Made by a program: the position numbers and the translations under genes. 64,000 nt of DNA from Cupriavidus sp. MP-37 (lineage in GTDB: Bacteria; Pseudomonadota; Gammaproteobacteria; Burkholderiales; Burkholderiaceae). The stretch's first letter is position 1, and each line of letters begins with the position of its first letter. This document shows, piece after piece, positions 1-8,624 of the stretch. Under the pieces are notes generated by a model that worked only from the letters and a program-made list of their open reading frames with translations, was not told the origin of the DNA and did no database searches. The stretch lies in contig NZ_CP085344.1 of NCBI RefSeq assembly GCF_020618415.1, positions 1,077,001 to 1,141,000 of the forward strand. Direction: 5' to 3'.

Positions 1-1335
1 CGCCTGGCGGGCACGGTCGCGGCGCCGCTGCTGACCGGCACCATCAACGGCGACAATCTCGCGGTAACGCTGTACGACCAGGGGCTGCGCCTGACCGACG
101 GCACCGTGCGCGTGGTGCTGGACCAGAACACGGTCGAGCTCAGGCAGGTGGAATTCCATGGCGGCGACGGCACGCTCACCGCCACCGGCAACATCAAGCT
201 GGGCGAGGCCGATCCCAACCTGACCGGCCGCATCGTCGCCGACAAGCTGCAGCTGTTTGCCAGCCCGGAACGCACGCTGGTGGTGTCGGGCGATGCCAGC
301 ATCGCCAACGAGAACAAGCAGGTGGTGATCCGCGGCAAGTTCCGCGTCGACCGCGGCCTGTTCGACCTGCCCAAGGCCGGCGCGCCGGTGCTGGGCGACG
401 ATGTCGTGGTGATCCGGCGCAAGGACCAGCGCGCGGTCAAGACCGCGGCCACGCCGGTGCCGGAAACCAAGCCGGCCAGCCGCTTCAGCCCGGTGATCGA
501 CCTGACCGTCGACCTCGGCAACAACTTCCGCTTCCGCGGCGCCGGCGCCGATCTGCTGCTGGCCGGGCAGATGGGCGTGAAGAGCGAACCGCTGGCGCCG
601 ATGAAGGCCACCGGCACCGTGCGCGTCACCGACGGCACCTACGAGGCCTTCGGCCGCAAGCTGGACATCGAGCGCGGCATCATCAATTTCAACGGCCCGA
701 TCGACAACCCGAACATGAACATCCGCGCCATGCGCCGCAACCAGGAGGTCGAGGCCGGGGTCGAGGTCACCGGCACGGTGCGGCTGCCGCGCGTGCGGCT
801 GGTGTCGGAGCCCAACGTGCCCGACGAAGACAAGCTGTCGTGGCTGATGTTCGGCTACGGCGCGGAAAGCGCCGGCGCCGGCCAGCAGCGCCAGCTGAGC
901 GGCTCGGCGCTGGGCGGCGCCGCGCTGGGCCTGATCGGCGGCCGCGCCGGCAAGGGCATCGTCTCGCATTTCGGCATCGACGAATTCTCGATCGGGCCCA
1001 GCACCGCGGGGCTGAACGACCAGCAGGTGGTCAGCATGGGCAAGGCCATCACCGAACGCATGTCGGTCGGCTACGAGCAGAGCCTGACTTCGGCCTCGAA
1101 CGTGGTGAAGCTGACCTGGCAGTTCTCGCGGCGCTGGTCGCTGATCGCCAAGGGCGGTTCCATCAACGGTTTGTCGGTCTTGTTCAACCGCCGCTTCGAC
1201 ACCTGGGCCAACCTGTTCAGCGGGGCCCCGAATCGCGGCACCAGGAGGAGCCAGCAGGATGAAAGCCAGCCACTCGATCCCGAAAGCGCCGCCCAGGCAG
1301 CCTCGGCCGTCATCGCCGAGCCGGTGCGCCGGTGA
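1..1335 (+). CDS. tamB: TamB translocation/assembly module, C-terminal part (5' truncated by window)
   Basis: The open frame runs from base 1, so the gene starts outside the window and about 444 C-terminal residues are visible. The sequence is rich in short beta strands and glycine turns and ends in the DUF490/TamB C-terminal domain (region around VIDLTVDLGNNFRFRG, then GTVRLPRVRLVSEPNVPDEDKL and a terminal RRFDTW segment). TamB is an inner-membrane-anchored periplasm-spanning protein that works with the Omp85 protein TamA in outer-membrane protein and lipid handling; tamA would be expected just upstream. The last 77 bases overlap the next gene, which has its own strong ribosome site inside tamB, suggesting coupled expression. 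Family assignment is by sequence character; I did not run a profile search. Confidence 0.9.
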   Translation, partial: RLAGTVAAPLLTGTINGDNLAVTLYDQGLRLTDGTVRVVLDQNTVELRQVEFHGGDGTLTATGNIKLGEADPNLTGRIVADKLQLFASPERTLVVSGDASIANENKQVVIRGKFRVDRGLFDLPKAGAPVLGDDVVVIRRKDQRAVKTAATPVPETKPASRFSPVIDLTVDLGNNFRFRGAGADLLLAGQMGVKSEPLAPMKATGTVRVTDGTYEAFGRKLDIERGIINFNGPIDNPNMNIRAMRRNQEVEAGVEVTGTVRLPRVRLVSEPNVPDEDKLSWLMFGYGAESAGAGQQRQLSGSALGGAALGLIGGRAGKGIVSHFGIDEFSIGPSTAGLNDQQVVSMGKAITERMSVGYEQSLTSASNVVKLTWQFSRRWSLIAKGGSINGLSVLFNRRFDTWANLFSGAPNRGTRRSQQDESQPLDPESAAQAASAVIAEPVRR

Positions 1336-1942
1336 ATTGCCTTCCCCCTTAATCCCTTCGACCTTTGCCGCGTCGCCGCGACGCCTTGCCGCCATGGGAC
1401 TGATTGCCTCGATGCTTGCGCTGTTCGGCTGCGACCAGCAGAAGGTCGACGAAGCCATGAAGAAGGCGGGCGAGACCGCCCGCAACACCTGGAACGCGAT
1501 CAAGCCCGACAGCGAGCTGTTCAAGGGCATCGTGCCGGGCCAGTCGACCGAGGAAGAGCTGCGCCGCCAGGCCGGCAAGCCCGAGATCGTCTGGGAAGAG
1601 GCCGACGGCGGGCGCCGGCTGGAATACCCGCGCGGCCCCGAGGGCACCACCACGTGGATGGTCACCATCGGCGCCGACGGCAAGGTCGCGAAGATCGAGC
1701 AGGTGCTGTCGGCCGAGAATTTCGCGCGCGTGCGCCCCGGCATGAGCAAGGACGATATCCGCCGCCTGCTGGGCAAGCCCACCAGGGTGGAAGCGTTCGC
1801 GCTGAAGCAGGAGGAGGTGTGGGGCTACCGCTGGATGGAAACCTCGACCGACAAGGCCTTCTTCAACGTGCATTTCAACAGCAACGGCACCGTCACCAAC
1901 ACTTCGCGCAGCGACGATCCGTCGCGGATGCAGGGCGGCTGA
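1259..1942 (+). CDS. Lipoprotein with two BamE/SmpA-like modules
   Basis: A 227-residue protein. The ATG at 1259 has an AGGAGGA site 10 bases upstream inside tamB and is preferred. It gives an unusually long N-terminus before the hydrophobic stretch and lipobox ALFGC (residues about 54-58); a TTG at 1337 or ATG at 1394 would give a more normal lipoprotein signal. After the lipidated Cys there are two similar modules: GIVPGQSTEEELRRQAGKP followed by a strand-rich part, then RVRPGMSKDDIRRLLGKP followed by the same pattern. Each resembles the single module of BamE, a small lipoprotein of the BAM outer-membrane assembly complex. Position directly after tamB supports an outer-membrane biogenesis role. 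Classical BamE is about half this length, so this is a BamE-like paralogue rather than proven BamE. Confidence 0.75.
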   Translation: MKASHSIPKAPPRQPRPSSPSRCAGELPSPLIPSTFAASPRRLAAMGLIASMLALFGCDQQKVDEAMKKAGETARNTWNAIKPDSELFKGIVPGQSTEEELRRQAGKPEIVWEEADGGRRLEYPRGPEGTTTWMVTIGADGKVAKIEQVLSAENFARVRPGMSKDDIRRLLGKPTRVEAFALKQEEVWGYRWMETSTDKAFFNVHFNSNGTVTNTSRSDDPSRMQGG

Positions 1943-1976
1943 TCCAGGCGGCCGGCCCGGCGGCCCGCGCCCGCCT

Positions 1977-2942
1977 TCACTGCAGCAGGTGGCAGGCGGC
2001 CTGGTGCGCCGGCATGGCCGCGCCGGCGGCCGGTTCCAGCCGCCGCATGGGCGGCGCCTCGGTGGCGCACGCCGGCAGCGCGCGCGGGCAGCGCGGATGG
2101 AACTTGCAGCCCGGCGGCGGGTGCAGCGCCGAGCCGATATCGCCCAGGATCAGGCCTTCGGCGGGCTGGTGGTCCGGGTCGGGCCGCGGCGCCGAGCCCA
2201 GCAGGGCCTGCGTATAGGGATGGCGCGGCGTGCCGAAGACCGCGCTGCTGGGCCCGCTTTCCGCCATATTGCCCAGGTACATCACCCCCACCGCCGAGCT
2301 GAAGTGCTCCACCAGCGCCAGGTCATGGGCGATCACCACATAGGCCAGCCCGAAGCTGCGCTGGATCTCCGACAGCAGGTTGATGATCTGCGCGCGGATC
2401 GACACATCCAGCGCCGAGGTCGGCTCGTCCAGCACCAGCAGCCGCGGCCGCAGCGCCAGCGCGCGCGCCACCGCGATGCGCTGGCGCTGGCCGCCGCTGA
2501 ACTCGTGCGGGTAGAGCTCGAGCGCGCCCGGCGGCAGGCCGACGATCTCCAGCAGCTCCAGCAGCCGGGCCCGCAGCGCGGCGCGGTCGCCGCCCTGGCC
2601 GTGCGCCAGCAGCGGCTCGGCCAGCAGCATGCTGACCTTGAGGCGCGGATTGAGCGACGACGACGGGTCCTGGAACACCGCCTGCACCTGGCGCCGGTAG
2701 GCCAGCACGCCCTTGCGGTCCAGCGCCAGCACGTCCTGGCCATCGAAGCGGATCGCGCCGGCGCTGGGCCGCTCGAGCAGCAGCAGCTGGCGCGCGATGG
2801 TGGTCTTGCCACACCCGGACTCGCCCACCAGCGCAAAGGTCTGGCCGGCATCGACGGCAAAGCTGACGCCGTCGACGGCGCGCACGGTGCCGCCGCCGCG
2901 CGCGGGGAAATGCTTCTTCAGGTCTTGCACTTCGAGCAGCAT
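1977..2942 (-). CDS. Peptide/nickel-type ABC importer ATPase (DppF/OppF family)
   Basis: The 321-residue protein starts at an ATG (2942) with AGGAGG six bases upstream; a longer frame to 2981 lacks this site. Walker A is GESGCGKTT near residue 40, the signature is FSGGQRQRI, Walker B is LLVLDEPTSALD, and the C-terminus carries the oligopeptide-transporter extension with HPYTQALL and a Cys pattern C-x5-C-x6-C. It is the last gene of an eight-gene minus-strand operon and pairs with the DppD-type ATPase upstream; together they would power the two permeases. A 192-base gap holding an inverted repeat separates it from that partner. The family imports di/oligopeptides, nickel, glutathione or opines, so the substrate cannot be read from this protein. 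Confidence 0.9.
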   Translation of the reverse strand: MLLEVQDLKKHFPARGGGTVRAVDGVSFAVDAGQTFALVGESGCGKTTIARQLLLLERPSAGAIRFDGQDVLALDRKGVLAYRRQVQAVFQDPSSSLNPRLKVSMLLAEPLLAHGQGGDRAALRARLLELLEIVGLPPGALELYPHEFSGGQRQRIAVARALALRPRLLVLDEPTSALDVSIRAQIINLLSEIQRSFGLAYVVIAHDLALVEHFSSAVGVMYLGNMAESGPSSAVFGTPRHPYTQALLGSAPRPDPDHQPAEGLILGDIGSALHPPPGCKFHPRCPRALPACATEAPPMRRLEPAAGAAMPAHQAACHLLQ

Positions 2943-3000
2943 GGGGCCTCCTGAGATCGTGTGGCTTATTGCTGTTTCCAAATCACGACAACGCCGAATA

Positions 3001-3094
3001 TTCGTCGTCCCCGCGAAGGCGGGGACCCAGTGACTTTTTGTCTGCCTTCGGTGGACTTCAAAGACGCTGGATTCCCGCCTTCGCGGGAATGACG
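3001..3094. repeat. REP-like inverted repeat pair between two ABC ATPase genes
   Basis: Two related units sit in opposite orientation: CCCCGCGAAGGCGGGGACCC at about 3009-3028 and ATTCCCGCCTTCGCGGGAAT at 3071-3090, each a hairpin by itself and nearly the reverse complement of the other, with about 40 bases between. From general knowledge, GTCATTCCCGCGAAGGCGGGAATCC-like units are scattered through intergenic DNA of Burkholderiales. The pair forms an mRNA structure between the DppD-like and DppF-like genes and may modulate the distal gene's level. Confidence 0.75.
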
Positions 3095-3134
3095 GTGGTC
3101 GTTTTGATGCTGTGGTGAATCAGGGAAGGTCAAA

Positions 3135-4181
3135 TTAACTGGTCGACGTCAGCCAGCAGCTGACCTTGTGGCCGGACTCCAGTTCGATCTCGGGTGGATA
3201 GGCGTCGTCGCACAGCGGCTTGCGGTGCGGGCAGCGCGCCGCGAAGCGGCAGCCGTGCGGCGGGTCGACCAGGCTGGGCGGGCTGCCGGGGATCGCGTAT
3301 AGCCGCTCGCGCCGCTCGCCGAAGTGGGGGATGGCCTGCAGCAAGGCCTGTGTGTAGGGGTGGGCGGGGCGCTGGTACAGCGTGCGCACGTCGCCGGTCT
3401 CGACGATGCGTCCCGCGTACATCACCGCCACGCGATGGCAGATGCTGGCCGCCACGCCCAGGTCATGCGTGATCAGGATGATGCCGACGCCGGTCTGGGC
3501 CTGGATGCGGCGGAACAGCGCCATGATCTGCACCTGGATGGTCACGTCCAGCGCCGAGGTGGGCTCGTCGGCCACCAGCAGCCGCGGCGCGCTGGCGATG
3601 GCCATGCCGGTCACCACGCGCTGGCGCATGCCGCCGCTGAACTGGTGCGGATAATCGTCCAGCCGGGTCTCGGGCGAGGGGATGCGCACGCTCTCCAGCA
3701 CCTGCACCACCTGGCGCCGCCTTTCCGCGCGGCTGTCGGCAAGGCCGTGGTAGTGCAGCGGCGCGCCGACCTGGTCGCCCACCGTGAACACCGGATTGAG
3801 CGAGGTCAGCGGGTCCTGCGAGATCATCGCGATCTTGCGCCCGCGGTACTGCGTGCTCAGCGTCTTTTCCGGCAGCTGCAGCAGGTCCACGCCATCGAGC
3901 AGCACCTTGCCGCCCAGGCGCACGCCGCCCTGGCGCGGCAGCAGGCGCAGGATCGACAGGATGGTCATGGACTTGCCCGAGCCGGACTCGCCCACCACGC
4001 CCAGGGTTTCGCCCTGGTTCACATGCAGGTCGACGCCGTCGACCGCGCGCACCATGCCGCGGCGCAGTTCGAGGTGGGTGGTCAGGCCCTGCACCGACAG
4101 CATCGGCGTGCCGCGCGAAGACGTATGCTGGGCGGCCGTCGGCAACGGGCGTTGGGTCACGTGCGGGTCCGGTGCGGTCAT
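3135..4181 (-). CDS. Peptide/nickel-type ABC importer ATPase (DppD/OppD family)
   Basis: 348 residues from ATG 4181, which has GGAGG five bases upstream and overlaps the stop of the permease gene by four bases (ATGA), a sign of translational coupling. The open frame continues upstream to 4874 but only as a shadow of the permease gene. About 26 residues precede the domain start MLSVQGLTTHLE. Walker A GESGSGKS, signature FSGGMRQRV, Walker B LLVADEPTSALDV and the C-terminal oligopeptide-family extension (HPYTQALLQAIPHFGERRE, Cys-rich CRFAARCPHRKPLC) are visible. It is the cytoplasmic motor partner of the DppF-like protein. Substrate unknown; the operon context (acyl-CoA ligase and carboxylase) argues for a small carboxylate or conjugate rather than peptides, which is inference. 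Confidence 0.92.
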   Translation of the reverse strand: MTAPDPHVTQRPLPTAAQHTSSRGTPMLSVQGLTTHLELRRGMVRAVDGVDLHVNQGETLGVVGESGSGKSMTILSILRLLPRQGGVRLGGKVLLDGVDLLQLPEKTLSTQYRGRKIAMISQDPLTSLNPVFTVGDQVGAPLHYHGLADSRAERRRQVVQVLESVRIPSPETRLDDYPHQFSGGMRQRVVTGMAIASAPRLLVADEPTSALDVTIQVQIMALFRRIQAQTGVGIILITHDLGVAASICHRVAVMYAGRIVETGDVRTLYQRPAHPYTQALLQAIPHFGERRERLYAIPGSPPSLVDPPHGCRFAARCPHRKPLCDDAYPPEIELESGHKVSCWLTSTS

Positions 4182-5083
4182 AGCTGCCTCCGTTTCGGGT
4201 CGAAGTGGTCGCGCAGCCAGTCGCCCAGCAGGTTGGACGCCAGGCAGGTGGCCATGATCGCCAGCCCCGGCATGGTGATGGCCCACCACGCGTTGGTGAT
4301 GTAGTTGCGCGCATCGGCCAGCATCAGGCCCCACGACACGTCGGGCTGCTGGATGCCCAGGCCGAGGAAGCTCAGCGAGGCCTCGAAGATGATCACCTGG
4401 CCCACCTGCAGCGTGGCCAGCACCAGCAGCGTGTTGAGCAGGTTGGGCAGCAGGTGGCGGCGGAAGATGGTGAGCGTGCCGCAGCCCGCCACGCGCGCCA
4501 GCGCCACGTAGTCGCGCTGCTTGAGCGACATCACCTCGCCGCGCACGATGCGCGCGTACCAGGTCCAGTAGGTGACCACGATCACCAGCACCACGGTCTC
4601 GAAGCCGGGGCCCAGCACCGCCGCCAGCACCAGTGCCAGCGCCAGCGCCGGGATCGACATCTGGATGTCGACCAGCCGCATGATGAGCGCGTCCAGGCGC
4701 CCGCCGAAGTAACCGGCCAGCATGCCCGCGGCGGTGCCGATGCCGCCCGAGATCAGGATGGCGTACAGCGCGACCACCAGCGAGATGCGGGTGCCGGCCA
4801 TGATGCGCGTGAGCAGGTCGCGGCCCATGTTGTCGGTGCCGAGCGGATAGGCCCAACTGCCGCCGGCCAGCCACGCCGGCGGCTGGAACGCGAGCCCCAG
4901 GTCGAGGCCGTTGGGGTCGTGCGGCAGCAGCGCCTCGCCGCCGATGGCGCAGGCCAGCAGCAGCGGCAGCACCGCCAGTGCAAACCAGGGCAGGCCGCGC
5001 AGGTTGCGGCGCCGGCGCCTGGGCACCGGCGCCGCGCTGGCGCCGGCGGGAGGGAGGGCAGGGGGGATGGCGATCTCAGGCAT
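4178..5083 (-). CDS. ABC importer permease (DppC/OppC family)
   Basis: 301 residues, an integral inner-membrane permease. The N-terminus is proline-rich (MPEIAIPPALPP), then a basic stretch RRRRRNL precedes the first membrane segment WFALAVLPLLLACAIGG. The DppC hallmark LGTDNMGRDLLTRIMAGTR follows, and the coupling-loop (EAA-type) region is ARVAGCGTLTIFRRHLLPN. It forms the heteromeric channel with the DppB-type permease, whose stop codon it overlaps by eight bases, and its own stop overlaps the DppD-type start. Confidence 0.92.
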   Translation of the reverse strand: MPEIAIPPALPPAGASAAPVPRRRRRNLRGLPWFALAVLPLLLACAIGGEALLPHDPNGLDLGLAFQPPAWLAGGSWAYPLGTDNMGRDLLTRIMAGTRISLVVALYAILISGGIGTAAGMLAGYFGGRLDALIMRLVDIQMSIPALALALVLAAVLGPGFETVVLVIVVTYWTWYARIVRGEVMSLKQRDYVALARVAGCGTLTIFRRHLLPNLLNTLLVLATLQVGQVIIFEASLSFLGLGIQQPDVSWGLMLADARNYITNAWWAITMPGLAIMATCLASNLLGDWLRDHFDPKRRQL

Positions 5084-5987
5084 GGCGGATCCTCGGGTCG
5101 ATCAGGCCGTAGCTCAGGTCGACCAGCAGGTTGGACAGCACGAACAGCACGGAGGTGAGCATCACGCCCGCCTGCACCACGGGGAAATCGCGCGCGAACA
5201 CGGCTTCGACCACGGTGCGGCCGACGCCGGGCCAGGCGAAGATGACTTCGACCACGAAGGCGCCGCCCAGCATCGCCGCGAAGTACACGCCGAGGATCGT
5301 CACCAGCGGAATCGCCGCGTTGCGCAGCGCGTACTTCCAGACCAGCACGCGCTCGGGCAGGCCCATGGCGCGGCCCATGCGGATGTAGTCGCTGTCGAGC
5401 ACATCGAGCATGGCCGAGCGCACCACGCGGGTCTGCGCCGCCACCGGATACCAGCCCAGCGCGATCGCGGGCAGCACCAGGCTGTTCCACGAGTCGCGCC
5501 CGAACGCCGGCAGCCAGTTCAGCTGTACCGCGAACAACAGGATCAGCAGCAGGCCAACCCAGAAGTTGGGCATGGCCTGGCCCGCCATGGCGAAGACCTT
5601 GGCAAAGCGGTCGAACCAGGAGCCCCGGTACACCGCCGACAGCACCCCGAACGGCACCGCCATCGCGATCGAGAACGCCAGCGCCGCCAGCGCCAGTTCC
5701 ACCGTGGCCGGCAGCCGCTCCAGGATCAGGCCGAGCGCCGGCTCCTGCCAGCGGTACGAATTGCCGAAGTCGCCGGTGACGGCGTTGCGCAGGAACACCA
5801 GGTACTGCGCCACCAGCGGCTGGTCCAGGCCGAGGTGCTGCCGGGTCTGTTCGATCACCTCGGGCGGCGCGTCGGCCGGCAGCAGCAAGGCCAGCGGGTC
5901 GCCGGACAGGCGCGAGATCAGGAAGATGATCACGCTCGCGCCAAGGATGCTGATCAGGCCGTGCAGCAGGCGTTTGGCAATGGGCAT
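5076..5987 (-). CDS. ABC importer permease (DppB/OppB family)
   Basis: 303 residues from ATG 5987, preceded by GGAG at about seven bases; the longer frame to 6170 is upstream non-coding DNA and the end of the binding-protein gene. It starts MPIAKRLLHGLISILGASV, the usual DppB first transmembrane helix, has a periplasmic loop with DQPLVAQYLVFLRNAVTGDF and GNSYRW, and the cytoplasmic coupling loop GRAMGLPERVLVWKYALRNA. It pairs with the DppC-like protein just downstream. The gap to the binding-protein gene is 91 bases with no obvious terminator, so co-transcription is likely. Confidence 0.92.
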   Translation of the reverse strand: MPIAKRLLHGLISILGASVIIFLISRLSGDPLALLLPADAPPEVIEQTRQHLGLDQPLVAQYLVFLRNAVTGDFGNSYRWQEPALGLILERLPATVELALAALAFSIAMAVPFGVLSAVYRGSWFDRFAKVFAMAGQAMPNFWVGLLLILLFAVQLNWLPAFGRDSWNSLVLPAIALGWYPVAAQTRVVRSAMLDVLDSDYIRMGRAMGLPERVLVWKYALRNAAIPLVTILGVYFAAMLGGAFVVEVIFAWPGVGRTVVEAVFARDFPVVQAGVMLTSVLFVLSNLLVDLSYGLIDPRIRHA

Positions 5988-6078
5988 GGCGGGCTCCGTC
6001 GGAAAATCGTCAGCGGGGGTGCCGCGCCGGCGCGCCGGGTCGGGCGCGCCGGATGCGGCCAGATGCGGCGGCAGCGGC

Positions 6079-7677
6079 TCAGTGCTGCTTCCAGCTGACT
6101 TCCTGGAACGAGCGCCAGTAGTCGCGGATCGGCCAGGGCACGTAGTCGATCTTGTTGTCGCGCCAGGCAAAGGTCACCAGCGGCCGGTAGGTGGGCAGGC
6201 CGCCCAGCACGCGCTCCTGCTTGAGGCGCGCGATCTGCTGCAGCAGCGCGGCGCGCGCGGCGGGGTCCATGGTCTGGCGCTGCTTTTCCAGCAGCGCGTC
6301 GACCTCGGCGTCGCTGGTGTACGAGTAGGTGCCCCAGCCGCCGCCGGCCTGGTAGCTGTGCAGATGGCCGGACCACGCCAGCCCCGGGTCGCCGGGCAGG
6401 CCCTGCGACCACATCCAGCTCAGCACGCCGTCCATCTCCGGCGGGCCCGAGCGGCCGCGCTTGCCCAGGCTGATCCACGCGCCGTACTCCAGGTTGCGCA
6501 CCTGGCAGCGGATGCCGACCGCGCTCAGGTATGCGTACATGGCTTCGCCCACTTCCTTCACGCCCGGCTCGCGCGGCGTGGTGAGGTTGTAGCAGGGCGT
6601 GTCGAAGCCGTTGGGGTAGCCGGCCTGCTTCAGCAGTTCGCGCGCGCGCCTGGGGTCGAAGGCATAGGGCTTGAGCGCGGGATCGTAGCCGTTGGAGCCC
6701 TTGCCCACCTGCGCGTAGCGCTCGCCCTGGCCGAACAGCACGCGCTTGATGATGGCGTCGACATCGATGGCATGCGCGGCCGCCTGCCGCACGCGCACGT
6801 CATTGAACGGCGACTTCGGCATCTGCGTGTTGAAGTTCAGGAACAGGTTGTTGCCGCTGACCAGCGTGACGGTCTTCACGCCCGGCATCTTCTTGAACTC
6901 CTCGACCATCGACGGCGGCACGTTGTCGATGAAATCGACCTTGCCGGTCTTGAACGCCGCCACCCGGGTCAGGTCCTCGGGGATCACCTTGATCGTCAGG
7001 GACTTGATGCCGGGGCGCTTTTCCTTGTTCCAGTAGCCGTCGAAGGCCTCCAGCTTCAGCTCGTCCTTGACCGTGCGCGAGACGAACTTCCACGGCCCGG
7101 TGCCGACCGGGTTTTTGGCGAACGCTTCCTCGCCGACCTTCTGGATGTACTTCTTGGGCATCGCCCACAGCTGCATGTTGCCGACGATGAACTGCGCATC
7201 GGGCTCCTTGAAATGCAGCCTGAAGCGGTGCGCATCGACGATCTCGAAGCGCTCGACCGACGAGACATAGTGCGAGAAGAAGCTGCTCTTGGGATCGCGC
7301 TGGCGCTGCCAGGAGAACTCGAGGTCTTCGGAGGTCAGCGGGTCGCCGTTGTGGAAGCGCACGCCCTTGCGCAGCTGCACGTCGAGCACCGGCTTGCCGT
7401 CCTTGCCGGTCTCCAGCTTCCAGCTCTCCGCCAGCCAGTTCTCGTCCTTGAGCGCGGCGTTGCGGCGCACCAGCATCTCGAAGATCTGGCCGACAAAGTA
7501 ATGGTCGACGCCGGCCGAGATCTTGACCGGGTCGAGCGTGGTCGACTCCGCGCCGAAGGCGACGGTGAGGCTGCCGGTGGCGGGCGGGGCGGCGTGGGCG
7601 GCCGGCACGATGGCCGCGGCCAGGATGCCGGCCAGCAAACGCTGGCGGGCGGCGTCGGACAAGGTCTTCACTTGCAT
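6079..7677 (-). CDS. ABC importer periplasmic binding protein (SBP family 5, DppA/OppA-like)
   Basis: 532 residues from ATG 7677, which has AGGAGGAG seven bases upstream. A Sec signal peptide (MQVKTLSDAARQRLLAG... ending near AHA-A) is followed by the family-5 opening SLTVAFGAESTTLDPVKISA and the domain part VRFHNGDPLTSEDLEFSWQR. Family-5 proteins capture peptides, nickel, opines or other small organic ligands in the periplasm. This one stands between an IclR regulator and the permeases of the same operon. The frame remains open far upstream (to 9387), but that part is a shadow of the ligase and regulator genes. Ligand not predictable from sequence alone. Confidence 0.93.
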   Translation of the reverse strand: MQVKTLSDAARQRLLAGILAAAIVPAAHAAPPATGSLTVAFGAESTTLDPVKISAGVDHYFVGQIFEMLVRRNAALKDENWLAESWKLETGKDGKPVLDVQLRKGVRFHNGDPLTSEDLEFSWQRQRDPKSSFFSHYVSSVERFEIVDAHRFRLHFKEPDAQFIVGNMQLWAMPKKYIQKVGEEAFAKNPVGTGPWKFVSRTVKDELKLEAFDGYWNKEKRPGIKSLTIKVIPEDLTRVAAFKTGKVDFIDNVPPSMVEEFKKMPGVKTVTLVSGNNLFLNFNTQMPKSPFNDVRVRQAAAHAIDVDAIIKRVLFGQGERYAQVGKGSNGYDPALKPYAFDPRRARELLKQAGYPNGFDTPCYNLTTPREPGVKEVGEAMYAYLSAVGIRCQVRNLEYGAWISLGKRGRSGPPEMDGVLSWMWSQGLPGDPGLAWSGHLHSYQAGGGWGTYSYTSDAEVDALLEKQRQTMDPAARAALLQQIARLKQERVLGGLPTYRPLVTFAWRDNKIDYVPWPIRDYWRSFQEVSWKQH

Positions 7678-7736
7678 GGTGCTCCTCCTGTTGCGCCGTC
7701 TCGTGGCGGCGCTGTGGGTATGAACAACGGACGCGC

Positions 7737-8525
7737 TCAGCGCGGGAAGCTGCATTCGAGCTGGCGCACCACTTCCAGCAGCCGCGGCCGCACTTCCTCG
7801 AGCAGGAATGACGGCGACAGCCGGAACGAAGGGCCGCCCACGTTGAGCGCCATCGGCGGCATGCCCTGGCCGGGCTCGAAGCCGCGCGCGATGCCGTTGA
7901 CGTCGGCCTGCCATTCGCCCATCGAGCAGGTCACGCCGAGCTCGCGGTGATCGGCCAGCGCCTGCTCGATGCCGCGGCGCAGGCGCGGCCAGGCCACGTC
8001 GTCGACATCGCGCACCTGCTCCATGAAGGCTTGCCGCTCGGCATCGGCCACCACCGCCAGCCAGGCGCGGCCGATCGCTGAGGTCGCCACCGGAATGCGC
8101 GAGCCGGTATCGAGCGTCAGCGCAATCGCGGCGCTGCTGCGGCAGTGCTCGACATAGATCATCGAGAAGCGGTCGCGCGTGCCCAGCGACACCGTGCCGC
8201 CGGAGAAATCCGCCAGCTCCTGCATCAGCGGGCGCGCCACCTTGCGGATATCCAGCCGCGACAGCATCGCGCTGCCCAGGCGCAGGCAGGCGGTGCCCAG
8301 GCTGTACTGCTGGCTGCCTTCGGCGCGCGCCAGGTAGCCCAGCCGGGTCAGGGTCGAGGTCAGGCGCGAGACCGTGGACTTGGGCAGCTGGCAGCGCCGC
8401 GCGATTTCCTGGTTGCCCAGCGCGCGGTCGCTGGTGCGGAAGCACGCCAGCACCTCGAGCCCGCGCGCCAGCGCGGTGACGAAGTGGCGGTCTTCCTTGA
8501 TGGTGCCGGTGGATCGATCGTGCAT
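7737..8525 (-). CDS. IclR-family transcriptional regulator
   Basis: 262 residues from ATG 8525 (GGAG about ten bases upstream); an upstream ATG at 8585 adds an unconserved-looking 20 residues. The N-terminal winged helix-turn-helix is clear: LGNQEIARRCQLPKSTVSRL then LGYLARAEGSQQYSLGTA. The remainder is the IclR effector-binding domain, with GTVSLGTRDRFSMIYVEHC and a C-terminal GVTCSMGEWQADVNGIA. IclR proteins usually sense a metabolite of the pathway they control and bind short palindromes. It lies inside the operon, between the ligase and the transporter, so it probably controls the whole set; a 15-bp palindrome at 13945-13959 upstream of the first gene is a candidate operator. Confidence 0.92.
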   Translation of the reverse strand: MHDRSTGTIKEDRHFVTALARGLEVLACFRTSDRALGNQEIARRCQLPKSTVSRLTSTLTRLGYLARAEGSQQYSLGTACLRLGSAMLSRLDIRKVARPLMQELADFSGGTVSLGTRDRFSMIYVEHCRSSAAIALTLDTGSRIPVATSAIGRAWLAVVADAERQAFMEQVRDVDDVAWPRLRRGIEQALADHRELGVTCSMGEWQADVNGIARGFEPGQGMPPMALNVGGPSFRLSPSFLLEEVRPRLLEVVRQLECSFPR

Positions 8526-8624
8526 GGCCGATGGCTCCGTGGTGGCGCGAAGGTGGCGCGAACTTGGCGCCGGTGCGCGTGGCATCCGCGCCGGTGCTGC
8601 GGGACAGGCGGGCAGCGCTTGCGC

